The notes beneath the pieces are model-generated. The model was not told where the DNA came from. It searched no databases and was given only the letters and a program-made list of their open reading frames with translations. From the NCBI RefSeq assembly GCF_003052295.1, contig NZ_QBLC01000004.1, positions 62,001 to 126,000 on the forward strand: 64,000 bases of DNA. Direction: 5' to 3'. Both the position numbers and the translations under genes were made by a program. Position 1 is the stretch's first letter. Every line of letters starts with the position of its first letter. Source of the DNA: Trichococcus paludicola. Its GTDB lineage: Bacteria; Bacillota; Bacilli; Lactobacillales; Aerococcaceae. Below are positions 17,182 through 27,662 of the stretch, one piece after another.

Positions 17182-19020
17182 TTATTCTGCTTTTTTCTTG
17201 CGTTTAGCAGATTTTTCGCGCTCATTTTTGTCTAAGATTTGTTTACGCAGACGGACGCTTTCAGGCGTTACTTCGCAATATTCATCTTCTCCCATGAATT
17301 CAAGCGATTCTTCCAGCGTCAATGAACGTGGACGTTTAATCACGTTTGTAGAATCTTTATTTGCAGAACGGATATTTGTCATTTGTTTCGCTCTTGTGAT
17401 GTTAACAGCGATGTCAGTGTCGCGGGCATTTTCGCCGACAATCATACCTTCGTAGATTTCCACACCAGGTTCGATGAAGATCGTTCCACGATCCTCTACG
17501 CCCATGATGCCGTAGGTTGTTGTTTTGCCTGTTTCAGTAGAGACAAGCGCGCCTTTGCTGCGTCCGCCGATTTTGCCTGGCAACTCTGGCAAGTACGCTT
17601 CAAACGTATGAGCCATGATACCATAACCGCGTGTAATGGATAAGAATTCAGTAGAGTAACCGATCAGTCCACGTGATGGAACAAGGAAGATGATACGGAC
17701 TTGGCCATTGCCACTGTTTTGCATATCTTGCATTTCAGCTTTGCGTTGGCTGATTGTTTCGATTACGGAACCCATGTATTCTTCAGGGGTGTCGATCTGA
17801 ACACGTTCAAACGGCTCACATCTAACGCCATCAACTTCTCTGATGATAACTTCTGGACGGGATACTTGCAATTCGTAACCTTCACGACGCATGTTTTCGA
17901 TCAGGATGGACAAGTGCAATTCGCCACGTCCGGAAACGATCCAAGCATCAGGAGAGTCGGTAGGATCAACACGCAAAGATACGTCCGTATGCAATTGTTT
18001 CATCAAACGCTCTTCGATTTTACGGGAAGTGACCCATTTACCTTCACGGCCTGCGAAAGGAGAGTTGTTTGTAAGGAAAGTCATTTGCAATGTAGGCTCG
18101 TCGATATGCAGAACCGGCAAAGCTTCACGGTGATCAACCGGAGTCACTGTTTCACCAACAAAGATATCTTCCATACCGGAAATGGCAATCAAATCGCCCG
18201 CTTTTGCTTCTTCGATTTCGATACGGTCCAAACCAAAGTAGCCGAACAGTTTTGATACACGGAAATTCTTGGATGTGCCATCCAATTTAAGTAAGGATAC
18301 TTGGTCCCCAACTTTGATTGTGCCACGGAATACGCGTCCGATACCGATACGGCCAACAAAGTCACTGTAGTCAAGTAAAGCTACTTGGAATTGCAATGGT
18401 TCAGCAGAGTTGTCGATTGGAGCCGGGATGTGTTCGATGATTGCATCAAAAACGTTATCCATTGTATCTTCTTGTTCAGTTGGATCATCTGACATGCTTG
18501 AAGTACCATGCATTGCAGAAGCATAGACAACCGGGAATTCCAATTGTTCGTCATCAGCGCCCAATTCGATGAATAATTCCAGAACTTCATCAACAACTTC
18601 AGCTGGTCTAGCAGTCGGTTTGTCGATTTTGTTTACTACGACAATAGGAATCAGTTTTTGCTCCAAGGCTTTTTTCAATACGAAACGCGTTTGCGGCATC
18701 GTACCTTCGTAAGCATCAACAACAAGCACTACACCATCAACCATACGCATGATACGTTCTACTTCTCCACCGAAATCCGCGTGGCCTGGTGTATCCATGA
18801 TGTTGATGCGCGTACCTTTGTATTGTACGGCTGTATTTTTCGCCAAGATCGTGATTCCGCGTTCTTTTTCAAGATCGTTGGAGTCCATTGCACGTTCCAT
18901 AAGCTCAGTTCTAGCGTTCAATGTATCCGATTGTTTCAACAATTCATCTACTAATGTTGTTTTACCATGGTCAACGTGGGCGATGATTGCAACATTACGA
19001 ATATCTTTTCTAAATTCCAT
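17182..19020 (-). CDS. typA: Ribosome-associated GTPase TypA/BipA
   Basis: A 612-residue translational GTPase related to EF-G, which binds the 70S ribosome and supports assembly and growth under stress. Motifs are G1 AHVDHGKTT (14-22), G2 with RGITI, G3 DTPGHADFGGEVER, G4 NKIDKP, then the domain II barrel and the C-terminal BipA-specific region (VPSRGLIGYSTEFLS, SLEFMGEDEYCEVTP). The lysine-rich tail is normal. A TATAAT -10 box at 19086-19091 with a weak -35 may be its promoter. It corresponds to ylaG of B. subtilis. Confidence 0.98.
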   Translation of the reverse strand: MEFRKDIRNVAIIAHVDHGKTTLVDELLKQSDTLNARTELMERAMDSNDLEKERGITILAKNTAVQYKGTRINIMDTPGHADFGGEVERIMRMVDGVVLVVDAYEGTMPQTRFVLKKALEQKLIPIVVVNKIDKPTARPAEVVDEVLELFIELGADDEQLEFPVVYASAMHGTSSMSDDPTEQEDTMDNVFDAIIEHIPAPIDNSAEPLQFQVALLDYSDFVGRIGIGRVFRGTIKVGDQVSLLKLDGTSKNFRVSKLFGYFGLDRIEIEEAKAGDLIAISGMEDIFVGETVTPVDHREALPVLHIDEPTLQMTFLTNNSPFAGREGKWVTSRKIEERLMKQLHTDVSLRVDPTDSPDAWIVSGRGELHLSILIENMRREGYELQVSRPEVIIREVDGVRCEPFERVQIDTPEEYMGSVIETISQRKAEMQDMQNSGNGQVRIIFLVPSRGLIGYSTEFLSITRGYGIMAHTFEAYLPELPGKIGGRSKGALVSTETGKTTTYGIMGVEDRGTIFIEPGVEIYEGMIVGENARDTDIAVNITRAKQMTNIRSANKDSTNVIKRPRSLTLEESLEFMGEDEYCEVTPESVRLRKQILDKNEREKSAKRKKKAE

Positions 19021-19389
19021 TTGTTGTTTTCCTCCAAAATTTTACTTGTTTTTCACTGCTGTTTGATATGCCAACTGCTACTGCCATTATATAGTCGATC
19101 ACAATTCTGAATTTGAACTTCCCATCAGTTTTCGTTTGCGGAGTAGGTGAAAATCCGCTGAAAACTCATGAAGACAACTATCAACTTATCCAGTCTATCA
19201 CCTCCGGAACCATTTGGAAAGAAAAAAGTTCAATGTAACGGCTTTCTTGGAAAAGTTATTCTTTCTGTTGTCCCTCCGCCTTGGATGCCCCTGGCCAGCA
19301 CGGATTCAGGCCCCTGCCTTCTTTATGGATTTATCCGCAAAAAGAGACATAATCCAGAATGATTATGTCTCTGATTTTTTGATTGGTTC
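19021..19389. other. 369-bp intergenic region between icd and typA
   Basis: It holds the icd terminator at 19338-19375 and a possible typA -10 box (TATAAT on the minus strand, 19086-19091) without a good -35. I see no gene in it: the short open frames lack start signals and family features. Confidence 0.6.
19338..19375 (-). terminator. Terminator after icd
   Basis: A stem of about 12 bp (AGAGACATAATC with GATTATGTCTCT, one mismatch) is followed by T run TTTTT on the minus strand. It closes the acnA-citZ-icd operon. Confidence 0.92.
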
Positions 19390-20664
19390 CTACATGTTTT
19401 TGATGACCAGTTCCGCGAATCCGGAGCAGCTTACTTTTTGAGCAGCTTCGTCCTTCATCAGATAATAAAAATCGCGTGTGACCGTTTTGTTCGCTATCGT
19501 CTTTTCGATTCCACGAGTAATCAAGTCGCTGACTTCATTCCAGCCGATGTAATCGAACAACATAGCGCCTGACAACAACACCGACGAAGGATTCAATTCG
19601 TCCAAACCGGCATATTCCGGTGCAGTACCGTGTGTAGCTTCGAAAATGGCATGCCCAGTGTCCTCATTGATGTTCGCACCCGGTGCAATCCCGATTCCGC
19701 CCACTTGAGCAGCCAACGCATCAGAAATATAATCACCGTTCAGATTCAATGTAGCGATGACGTCATAGTTTTCTGGGTTCATCAAAATCTCCTGCAGGAA
19801 GATGTCAGCAATCCGGTCCTTGATGATCAACTTGCCTGCCGCTATAGCGTCTTCATAAGCTTTATCCGCTGCCGCTCTGCCATCCGCAGCTTTTACGGCA
19901 TCATATTGCGCCCAAGTGAAGACTTTATCGCCAAATTCGCGTTCCGCAAGGGCATAGCCCCACTTCTTGAAGCCACCCTCCGTGAATTTCATGATGTTGC
20001 CTTTGTGGACCAACGTCACGGAAGTGCGTCCATTTTGCAACGCATACTGGATGGCGCTGCGGATCAAGCGTTCCGATCCTTCGATCGAAACAGGTTTGAC
20101 CCCGATTGCTGATGTCTCAGGGAAGCGGATTTTGTCCACACCGAATTGGGTCTGCAGAATCTCGATGATTCGTTTTGCCTCTTCGCTTTGCGCTTCGAAT
20201 TCAATCCCTGCGTAGCAATCTTCAGTATTTTCACGAAAGATGACCATATCGGTTTTTTCAGGTTCTTTCAATGGTGTCGGCACGCCTTCAAAATAACGGA
20301 CAGGGCGCAGACAGACGAACAGATCCAACGTCTGACGCAAAGCGACGTTCAAGGAGCGGATTCCTCCGCCGATTGGTGTCGTCAGTGGTCCTTTTATGGC
20401 CACCAAATGCTCACGGATGACGTCCATGGTCTCATCAGGTAACCAAGAACCGGTCAAATCGAAAGCCTTTCCACCTGCCAGAACTTCTTTCCAAACTACT
20501 TTCCGGGAATCGCCGTAGGCTTTTTCAACTGCGGCTTCAAATACTTTTTTGGATGCTTGCCAAATTTCTGGACCGATGCCATCCCCTTCGATGAAAGGGA
20601 TGATCGGAAAATCAGGTGTATGCAACCCTGTTTCATTCATAACAATCTTTTCGCCAACTGTCAT
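19390..20664 (-). CDS. icd: NADP-dependent isocitrate dehydrogenase
   Basis: A 424-residue enzyme that oxidatively decarboxylates isocitrate to 2-oxoglutarate with NADP. The family signature includes [28 protein letters not shown] (about 100-116, with the phosphorylatable-type Ser loop), [36 protein letters not shown], and [19 protein letters not shown] with substrate/metal Asp residues. Its ATG overlaps the citZ stop by 4 bases (ATGA), so the two are translationally coupled. With acnA and citZ it supplies 2-oxoglutarate, probably for glutamate. Confidence 0.98.
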   Translation of the reverse strand: MTVGEKIVMNETGLHTPDFPIIPFIEGDGIGPEIWQASKKVFEAAVEKAYGDSRKVVWKEVLAGGKAFDLTGSWLPDETMDVIREHLVAIKGPLTTPIGGGIRSLNVALRQTLDLFVCLRPVRYFEGVPTPLKEPEKTDMVIFRENTEDCYAGIEFEAQSEEAKRIIEILQTQFGVDKIRFPETSAIGVKPVSIEGSERLIRSAIQYALQNGRTSVTLVHKGNIMKFTEGGFKKWGYALAEREFGDKVFTWAQYDAVKAADGRAAADKAYEDAIAAGKLIIKDRIADIFLQEILMNPENYDVIATLNLNGDYISDALAAQVGGIGIAPGANINEDTGHAIFEATHGTAPEYAGLDELNPSSVLLSGAMLFDYIGWNEVSDLITRGIEKTIANKTVTRDFYYLMKDEAAQKVSCSGFAELVIKNM

Positions 20665-21809
20665 TGTGCAGTACCTCCAATAGTTTCTTTTTCAGTCAAA
20701 GGGATGTAAGTAAGATTAACCGCTCCCACGTATTTTGAACGTGGACGGATCAAGGTAGCTTCACGTTTTTGCTCAAATACATGCCCTAACCACCCGGAAA
20801 CACGACTCATTGAAAATAACAGCGTGAAGAGGTCATGTTCTATACCGAAGCAGTGATAAACAGTGGCAGAATAGAAATCGACATTCGGAATCAATCCTTT
20901 TTCCTTCAATAGATAATCCTCTACCTCGCAGGAAAGGTCATATAAATCTTCTTTTCCAAATTCCTGGGTCAATTCCTTAGCCATGCGTTTTAAATGTTTT
21001 TTGCGGGGATCTTCCGTTTTGTATACACGGTGACCGAATCCCATGATTTTTTCTTTATTGTCCAATTTTGATTTCAAATAGCCTGGAACATCTCTGGTTT
21101 CTGATTCAGCGATTTCGGAGAGCATATCGAATACGCGCTCATTTGCGCCACCGTGCAAGGGACCCTTGAGAGCTCCGATGGCGCCAGTGATGCAAGAATA
21201 GACATCCGTCAGTGTGGAGGCTGCAACGCGTGCAGTAAAGGTTGATGCGTTAAGATCGTGATCGGCATGGAGTACCAAACAATGATTATACGCTCTGACC
21301 AAATCCGGATTCGCCTCTTCGCCTGTCAACATATACAGGAAATTGGCTCCGAACGACAAGTCCTCGCGTGGCGCGATCGGATCCAAACCTTTGCGTAATC
21401 GCGCGAAGGCGGCTACAATCGTCGGAATTTTTGCTTGTATCGAGATTGCTTGAATATAGACAGAACGTTCGTCCATGTCTTCCGCATAAGGATCGAATAC
21501 ACCCAATAGTGAGACAGTCGTGCGCAATACACTCATCGGGTGCAAATTTTGGCGGCACTGGATTTTCAGGCAAGCAATGACACTTTCAGATAAGGCCATA
21601 TGCGTGTGAAGATCGTGCTTCAACTGTACGAATTCTTCCCGATCAGGCATTCTTGAATTCCACAACAAAAAGATGATTTCCTCAAACGATGCATCCTTTT
21701 CCACTAATTCGTCGATATTATATCCTGAATAGGATAATTGTCCCTCAACAATTGCGCTTAGGGAGGTTTCTGATACGACAACGTCTGCTAATCCTTTATG
21801 TACTTCCAT
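20661..21809 (-). CDS. citZ: Citrate synthase
   Basis: A 382-residue type II-short citrate synthase, which condenses acetyl-CoA and oxaloacetate to citrate. Active-site segments are visible: [20 protein letters not shown] (His and substrate contacts), [14 protein letters not shown] (about 190-203), [14 protein letters not shown], and the catalytic Asp region [11 protein letters not shown]. The start has a GAGAGG site. It is the middle gene of acnA-citZ-icd and has a 4-base overlap with icd. Confidence 0.98.
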   Translation of the reverse strand: MEVHKGLADVVVSETSLSAIVEGQLSYSGYNIDELVEKDASFEEIIFLLWNSRMPDREEFVQLKHDLHTHMALSESVIACLKIQCRQNLHPMSVLRTTVSLLGVFDPYAEDMDERSVYIQAISIQAKIPTIVAAFARLRKGLDPIAPREDLSFGANFLYMLTGEEANPDLVRAYNHCLVLHADHDLNASTFTARVAASTLTDVYSCITGAIGALKGPLHGGANERVFDMLSEIAESETRDVPGYLKSKLDNKEKIMGFGHRVYKTEDPRKKHLKRMAKELTQEFGKEDLYDLSCEVEDYLLKEKGLIPNVDFYSATVYHCFGIEHDLFTLLFSMSRVSGWLGHVFEQKREATLIRPRSKYVGAVNLTYIPLTEKETIGGTAQ

Positions 21810-21862
21810 GATTTTTCTCTCCTCTCAAAAACCTCTCTTCAGCAAATTGGATGGCTTGCTGC

Positions 21863-24574
21863 TTAATAGGCAAGCCCCATTTTTTTACGGATCACCATCG
21901 GCAGGATGCCTCCGTTACGGTAGTAAGTCATATCGACTTCAGAATCAAAACGGGCAATGGTCGTGAATTTGATTTCTTGGCCATCCGATTTGACTGCTGT
22001 CACCGGAATTTCCGCATGGATGCCGACACTATCGTTCAAATCGATCGTGATTTTTTCCGATCCGTCCAGTCCCAAACTTTCAGCATCTTGGCCTGTTTGG
22101 TATTGCAAAGGCAATACACCCATCATCACAAGATTCGAACGGTGAATTCTTTCATAACTCTTGGCGATGACTGCTTCGACTCCAAGAAGTTTGACACCTT
22201 TGGCAGCCCAATCGCGGGAAGAACCCATCCCATAATCGTCACCTGCAAAAATCACTAATCCTGTTCCGTTTTGACGGTATCTTTCTGATGCATCAAAGAT
22301 ACTCATCTCTTCGCCGGTCGGCCAGTAAATCGTGAAGCCACCGTCTTTGCCGGATACCAGTTGATTGCGGATTCGCATATTCGCCAACGTACCGCGCATC
22401 ATCACTTCATGATTTCCGCGTCTTGCGCCGTATGAGTTGAAATCACGGACTCCCACGCCTTTAGAAGACAAATATTGTCCAGCAGGTGTGCTGATGTCGA
22501 TGCTTCCTGCAGGGGAAATGTGATCGGTCGTAACCGAGTCACCGAATTTACCCAATACCGATAGCCCATTCAAAGATACGATTGGTTTCGGTTCAGGCGA
22601 TAAATTCTCGAAAAATGGCGGATTTGCGATGTAAGTCGACCCTTCTTCCCACTGGTACAAAGCGTCATCATTCGTTTCGATCGCATTCCATTCCGCATTG
22701 TCATCAAATACATGCAGATATTCCTCTTTGAATATCTCAGGTGTCACAAAATCACGGATCATCGCTTCGACAGCGTGTCTTTCCGGCCACAGATCAGCTA
22801 AGTAGACAGGTTGACCGTCTTTGCCGTTACCGATTGGCTCTGTTTTCAGATCGATGTTCATCGTACCGGCCAACGCATAAGCGACTACCAATGGGGGTGA
22901 TGCCAAGTAGTTGGCTTTGACTAATGCGTGGATCCGGCCTTCAAAGTTACGGTTTCCACTCAATGCGCTTGAAACCAATAAGTCGTTGTTTTTGATTGCT
23001 TCTTCCACTTCAGGCAAAAGCGGTCCTGAATTTCCGATGCAGGTCGTACAGCCATAGCCAACAGTATTGAAGCCCAACTCTTCCAGATAAGGCAGTAAGC
23101 CGGCATTATCCAGGTAAGCAGTAACCACTTTTGATCCGGGTGCCAAAGAAGTCTTGACGTATTTCGGAACGTTCAGTCCCAACTCGACTGCTCGTTTCGC
23201 TAATAATCCGGCACTCAACATTACGTATGGATTGGATGTGTTCGTACAGCTTGTGATGGCCGCGATCGCAATGTCACCTGTTTTCATCTTCACTTCTTCT
23301 CCATCGAGGATCAGCGAGACTTCTTTTTCTTTTTCATCTTCGGATAATCCAAATCCGGCATTGCCTTTCGGCGCAATCAAGGATCTTTGGAAATCTTCTT
23401 TTAATTTTGATACCGGCACCAAATCTTGAGGACGTTTTGGTCCTGCAACGTTGGCCTCGATTGTGCTCAAGTCGATTTCAACGACTGTGGTATATTCCGG
23501 TTCCGGATCCTCAACACGATAGTAAAGATCATTTGCCTTAACGTACTCTTCTACTATAGAAACATGCTTTTCATCTCTTCCTGTCAACGTCAAGTAGTTA
23601 AGCACTTCATCGTCAACCGGGAAGAAGCCGCAGGTCGCACCATATTCAGGTGCCATGTTGGCGATGGTCGCACGATCCGCTAACGTCATGGAAGATAATC
23701 CAGGACCGAAGAATTCGACAAATTTTCCGACTACTTTCATTTCACGCAATTTCTGTGTGACTTTCAATGCCAAGTCGGTTGCGGTAGCTGCTTCCTGCAA
23801 TGAATTGATGAAGCGTACCCCGACGACTTCAGGAACAGGGAAGAAGGAAGGCTCGCCAAGCATGCTGGCTTCCGCTTCGATTCCGCCTACTCCCCAGCCC
23901 AATACGCCAAGCGCATTTGCCATTGTCGTATGCGAATCCGTCCCCACCAATGTGTCTGGGAAAACTAAGCTTCTGTTATCATCGATCACTTTTTCGGTGA
24001 CGACTGATGCCAAGTATTCAATATTGACTTGATGTACGATACCAGTAGCAGGTGGTACAGCACGATAGTTGTCGAATGCTTTTTGCGCCCAGCTCAAAAA
24101 TTGATAACGTTCCTGATTGCGTAAGAACTCCATCCGCATGTTAGCCAACAAAGCTTGTGGAGATCCGAAGTTATCGACTTGTACGGAGTGATCGATGACC
24201 AGATCAACAGGCACTTCCGGATTGATGATTGCTGGATCTCCGCCTAAATCAAAGACTGTTTTTCTCAAGGAAGCCAAGTCAACGACTGCCGGTACTCCCG
24301 TAAAATCCTGCAGAATAACGCGGGAAGGTTTGAAGGGTATTTCGCCTTCATTCGTTTCCGTTGCACTCCAGTTAGATAAAGTGACAACATGTTCTTCCTT
24401 GATGCCGCTTTCTCCGACTTGACGTAACAAGGACTCGAGAAGCACTCGGATCGAGTAAGGCAGTTTAGCGATTTTTATTTTTTCATTGTTTTCTAATTTT
24501 TTTAATTTATAGTACTCATACTGATGACCATTTAAACTAAAAGAAGCTATGGCATTTTGATTAAAATCTGACAT
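21863..24574 (-). CDS. acnA: Aconitate hydratase (AcnA type)
   Basis: A 903-residue [4Fe-4S] enzyme that converts citrate to isocitrate via cis-aconitate. Cluster ligands are visible: one Cys in [12 protein letters not shown] and two in [15 protein letters not shown]. Other signatures are [20 protein letters not shown] and the swivel-domain [18 protein letters not shown]. The start MSDFNQN at 24574 has GGGGG at 7 bases; the frame extends 21 codons upstream across the promoter and is not used. The SD, promoter (24626-24654) and downstream citZ-icd define the operon. Confidence 0.98.
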   Translation of the reverse strand: MSDFNQNAIASFSLNGHQYEYYKLKKLENNEKIKIAKLPYSIRVLLESLLRQVGESGIKEEHVVTLSNWSATETNEGEIPFKPSRVILQDFTGVPAVVDLASLRKTVFDLGGDPAIINPEVPVDLVIDHSVQVDNFGSPQALLANMRMEFLRNQERYQFLSWAQKAFDNYRAVPPATGIVHQVNIEYLASVVTEKVIDDNRSLVFPDTLVGTDSHTTMANALGVLGWGVGGIEAEASMLGEPSFFPVPEVVGVRFINSLQEAATATDLALKVTQKLREMKVVGKFVEFFGPGLSSMTLADRATIANMAPEYGATCGFFPVDDEVLNYLTLTGRDEKHVSIVEEYVKANDLYYRVEDPEPEYTTVVEIDLSTIEANVAGPKRPQDLVPVSKLKEDFQRSLIAPKGNAGFGLSEDEKEKEVSLILDGEEVKMKTGDIAIAAITSCTNTSNPYVMLSAGLLAKRAVELGLNVPKYVKTSLAPGSKVVTAYLDNAGLLPYLEELGFNTVGYGCTTCIGNSGPLLPEVEEAIKNNDLLVSSALSGNRNFEGRIHALVKANYLASPPLVVAYALAGTMNIDLKTEPIGNGKDGQPVYLADLWPERHAVEAMIRDFVTPEIFKEEYLHVFDDNAEWNAIETNDDALYQWEEGSTYIANPPFFENLSPEPKPIVSLNGLSVLGKFGDSVTTDHISPAGSIDISTPAGQYLSSKGVGVRDFNSYGARRGNHEVMMRGTLANMRIRNQLVSGKDGGFTIYWPTGEEMSIFDASERYRQNGTGLVIFAGDDYGMGSSRDWAAKGVKLLGVEAVIAKSYERIHRSNLVMMGVLPLQYQTGQDAESLGLDGSEKITIDLNDSVGIHAEIPVTAVKSDGQEIKFTTIARFDSEVDMTYYRNGGILPMVIRKKMGLAY

Positions 24575-24625
24575 TGTATAACCCCCATTTATCATCTGTT
24601 TCACATTCAACTCACTGAATACGAA

Positions 24626-24654
24626 AATTATAACCATAATTTAATCAAATGTAA
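24626..24654 (-). promoter_or_regulatory. Sigma-A promoter of acnA-citZ-icd
   Basis: On the minus strand, TTTACA (24649-24654), a 17-base spacer and a perfect TATAAT (24626-24631) lie about 50 bases upstream of the acnA start. Confidence 0.88.
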
Positions 24655-24698
24655 ATGTTTTAAAGAAAAAAAATACCGCAAGTACGCAAGAACAACCG

Positions 24699-24730
24699 GA
24701 AAAACCTTACATGGATTTGTAAGGTTTTTC
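24699..24730. terminator. Bidirectional hairpin terminator
   Basis: A perfect 12-bp stem (24699-24710 with 24719-24730) has an 8-base loop, with A/T runs inside the stem ends so that T tracts are produced on either strand. Confidence 0.8.
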
Positions 24731-25043
24731 ATTAGAATAAATGAGAGAGCCTTTCCGATTGCCTCGAAAATGAGAATTCCGCCTAATGAAATCTCATTAA
24801 AAAGGCTCGCATATCCTCATTTTATTATCATTTTATGGATTTTTTTCACATTTATTATTTTTAATCGAATCCTCTTTCTGAGAAAAGTAATTTTACTTTT
24901 CAGCACAAGTGAATAAAACCGCTTACCTCATACCTTTCCATGTCATGAATCCTGACATCTTTCGTGAACCGAAAAAAAATGAACAAAATGCATTTTTCTG
25001 CATCTTGTCCACTTTATTTCTAATGTTGGGAAGGTTCGATCGC

Positions 25044-25817
25044 TCATCGCCATTCGTCCCTGATCTCCTGGAAAGCATATTTGTTGGCGACAATCACTGC
25101 ATTGTTCTGAAGCAGGTTTATTTTTTCTCCCGTGACTTGTCTATAGACCAAACCCACCTCTTCGGCAATGACCAACCCAGCAGCAATGTCCCACGGTGCC
25201 AAGGAAGGAGCAATATAGGCTACGAGTTTGCCGGAAGCAACCCAAGCTGTTTCCAACCCGGCGGAGCCATTCACGCGTAACCCACTGCTGTTTTTTGCGA
25301 TTCTGCGCGCTTCCCCCGCATCCGAGACCACCAAACGGTTGCTGATTGCCACCAACCCCTCAGAAAGAGGGATTTCCTCTACTGTCGGCAGTCTTCGGTC
25401 GTTGCAGTAAGCTCCGTTATGCCGGATCGCAAAATAGAGCTCGTCCCTTACGACATCATAAATATATCCCAAATGACCGACGCCATCTTCATAGATACCG
25501 ATCATGATGGCAAAATTCGCTCTCTGCTTGATGAAATTGAGGGTGCCATCAATCGGATCGATGATCCAGACAATTCCTTCCAGATCCTGTATATCATGAC
25601 CGACGCTTTCTTCTCCCAAAATACGTTCATCCGGGAAATGTGCGGTGATTTTCTCATACAGGAACACCTCGATTTCCCGATCCATGTTTGTCACCAGATC
25701 CGTTCGCGATGTTTTTTCTTTAATTTCAAGCTCCTTGTTGAACGATTCCCGCAGCAAGTCTGCAGCTTCATACAACCAAGACTTGATCAGGCTGTGTCTT
25801 TTTTCGATTTGATCCAT
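25044..25817 (-). CDS. Inositol monophosphatase family protein (SuhB/YktC-like)
   Basis: A 257-residue Mg-dependent phosphatase of the IMPase superfamily. Metal-binding motifs are seen: LGEESVGHD (Glu), WIIDPIDGTLNFI (Asp-x-Ile-Asp-Gly-Thr, about 83-95) and LAPWDIAAGLVIAEEVG (about 206-222). Likely substrates are inositol phosphate or other small phosphates; substrate is not fixed by sequence. It corresponds to yktC of B. subtilis and sits next to the UPF0223 gene (yktA type). Confidence 0.92.
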   Translation of the reverse strand: MDQIEKRHSLIKSWLYEAADLLRESFNKELEIKEKTSRTDLVTNMDREIEVFLYEKITAHFPDERILGEESVGHDIQDLEGIVWIIDPIDGTLNFIKQRANFAIMIGIYEDGVGHLGYIYDVVRDELYFAIRHNGAYCNDRRLPTVEEIPLSEGLVAISNRLVVSDAGEARRIAKNSSGLRVNGSAGLETAWVASGKLVAYIAPSLAPWDIAAGLVIAEEVGLVYRQVTGEKINLLQNNAVIVANKYAFQEIRDEWR

Positions 25818-25865
25818 CCGGCTCCTCCCTTCTGCCGCTCTTCTAGCTGCGACTTATCCAGTCAT

Positions 25866-26144
25866 TTAACGCTCCCCTAGAAAAATTTTGTTTTTTTCGC
25901 TTCTCTTTACTTCCTGCAGCACTTTATACAAAGAGTAGCCTGACTCTTTTTCGAACTGATTGCCGTATTTCTTTTCTTGACCGACTGAAGGCAACACCGT
26001 CTTAAATTCTCGGTAAGCCTGCATAAAATCTTCTTTGCTGATTCCACTTTCATAAGCTCGCTCTACAGCATTCCATAAAGAGATGACTTTAACGATCTCC
26101 TCTTTGGACCACTCCACTTCGAACGGATAGTCGTAATGTTGCAT
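25866..26144 (-). CDS. UPF0223 family protein (YktA-like)
   Basis: A 92-residue small cytoplasmic protein of unknown function. Family hallmarks are YPFEVEWSKEEIVKVI, LWNAVERAYESGISKEDFM, and YREFKTVLPSVGQEKKYGNQ followed by FEKESGYSLY. The gap to suhB is 48 bases. Its position between pdhD and suhB parallels B. subtilis. Confidence 0.88.
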   Translation of the reverse strand: MQHYDYPFEVEWSKEEIVKVISLWNAVERAYESGISKEDFMQAYREFKTVLPSVGQEKKYGNQFEKESGYSLYKVLQEVKRSEKNKIFLGER

Positions 26145-26189
26145 ATTATTCCCTCCATCTGATTCCTGTTTCTACTATATTATACATGA

Positions 26190-26226
26190 CAAAAAAAATA
26201 AAGAGAATCCGGACCCGGATTCTCTC
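26190..26226 (-). terminator. Terminator after pdhD
   Basis: A perfect 11-bp stem (26202-26212 with 26215-26225) is followed on the minus strand by T-rich TTATTTTTTT. It closes the pdh operon. Confidence 0.93.
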
Positions 26227-26246
26227 TACTTGTGACTATTTTGGAA

Positions 26247-27653
26247 TTAGATGTGGATTGGCATACCCAAAGCCAATTCGGCAGCGTCCATGATTGTTTC
26301 GGATAATGATGGATGACCGTGGATTGTCAGCGCAATATCTTCTGCGTTCATTCCAGCTTCAATCGCCAAGCCAAGCTCAGCGATGACTTCGCTGGCGTTC
26401 ACACCGGCAACTTGCGCACCGACCAGAACGTTATCTTCTTTTGTCGTAACCAAACGGACAAAGCCTTCTGTTTGGTTCAATGATAAAGCACGGCCGTTTC
26501 CTGATAATGGGAATTTGGATGCTTTTACGTCCAGACCTTTGTCTTTCGCTTCAGCAGCGGTAAAACCGATGGTCGCTAATTCAGGATCCGTAAAGGCAAC
26601 CCCTGGCATAGAGCGGTAATCAACGGCAGAAGGATGTCCGGCAATAGCTTCAGCCGCAATTTTAGCTTCGTAGCTAGCTTTATGAGCCAATGCAGCACCT
26701 GGAACGATATCGCCGATCGCAAAAATGTGTTTTACATTTGTGCGGCCTTGATTATCAACTTTAACCAAGCCACGTTCAGTCATTTCAACTCCGACTACTT
26801 CAAGTCCTAGGTCATCCGTATTCGGACGGCGACCGACAGTAACCATCACATAGTCAGCTTCGATAACTTCTTCTTTACCGTTTGCTTCATATTTAACCGT
26901 TACGCTGTCTCCGTTATCAACAGCTTCTTTAGCCATTGCTTTTGTGACGACTGTAACACCTTTTTCTTGGAATGATTTTTCAACAAATTTAACCATATCT
27001 TTTTCGAATGTCGGCAAAATTTGTGGAGAGCCCTCAAGAATAGTCACTTCAGCGCCTAAGTTAGCGTATGCTCCACCTAGTTCAGTACCGATGACACCGC
27101 CACCGACGATGACTAATTTTTTAGGAACTTCAGTCAAATTCAATCCGCCAGTGGAATCGATGACGCGTCCGCCAAATTTGAAACCTTTGATTTCGATTGG
27201 GCGGCTACCAGTAGCGATGATCGCATTTTTGAAAGTATACGTTTGTGCTGCATCTTCGGTGAAGACACGCAATGTCTCTCCGTCATTGAAGAATGCATTT
27301 CCACGGATAATTTCAACTTTGTTTTTCTTCAGCAAGTACTCGACACCAGATGTCAATGTTTTGACGACTTTATTGTCTTTCCATTCTTGTGTTTTCGAGA
27401 AGTCAAGTTTCACATTTTCAGTTGTAATACCGAAAACGGAGGAATCCAACGCTTCTTGATAATGATGTCCAGCAGAAATCAAAGCTTTTGAAGGGATACA
27501 ACCGACGTTCAAACAAACGCCTCCGATCCATTCTCTTTCGATGATTGCTACTTTTTGTCCTAATTGTGCAGCGCGGATTGCAGCTACATAGCCACCAGGT
27601 CCTGCTCCAACAACAACTGTATCTAATTCAACTGCGAAATCGCCTACTACCAT
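26247..27653 (-). CDS. pdhD: Dihydrolipoamide dehydrogenase (E3)
   Basis: A 468-residue FAD disulfide oxidoreductase that reoxidises the lipoyl groups of E2 with NAD. It has the FAD-binding [20 protein letters not shown] (about 12-31), redox-active disulfide [13 protein letters not shown] (about 44-56), NAD-binding [14 protein letters not shown], and the C-terminal His-Glu pair in [19 protein letters not shown]. It is the last gene of pdhABCD, 9 bases after pdhC. Confidence 0.98.
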   Translation of the reverse strand: MVVGDFAVELDTVVVGAGPGGYVAAIRAAQLGQKVAIIEREWIGGVCLNVGCIPSKALISAGHHYQEALDSSVFGITTENVKLDFSKTQEWKDNKVVKTLTSGVEYLLKKNKVEIIRGNAFFNDGETLRVFTEDAAQTYTFKNAIIATGSRPIEIKGFKFGGRVIDSTGGLNLTEVPKKLVIVGGGVIGTELGGAYANLGAEVTILEGSPQILPTFEKDMVKFVEKSFQEKGVTVVTKAMAKEAVDNGDSVTVKYEANGKEEVIEADYVMVTVGRRPNTDDLGLEVVGVEMTERGLVKVDNQGRTNVKHIFAIGDIVPGAALAHKASYEAKIAAEAIAGHPSAVDYRSMPGVAFTDPELATIGFTAAEAKDKGLDVKASKFPLSGNGRALSLNQTEGFVRLVTTKEDNVLVGAQVAGVNASEVIAELGLAIEAGMNAEDIALTIHGHPSLSETIMDAAELALGMPIHI

Positions 27654-27662
27654 TGTCTATTT

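Larger units (their letters stand above)
24575..25043. other. 469-bp intergenic region between acnA and suhB
   Basis: From the acnA side it holds the acnA promoter; a symmetric hairpin with T runs on both sides (24699-24730); a larger structured element (24747-24808); an AT-rich tract; and a perfect 9-2-9 inverted repeat (24882-24901). No protein gene is supported. The structured element plus hairpin could be a small RNA or an attenuator (see findings). Confidence 0.6.

Noticed and set aside
24447-24637. Upstream extension of aconitase to 24637
   Set aside because: The extra 21 codons cross the -10 box; the GGGGG site fits the start at 24574.
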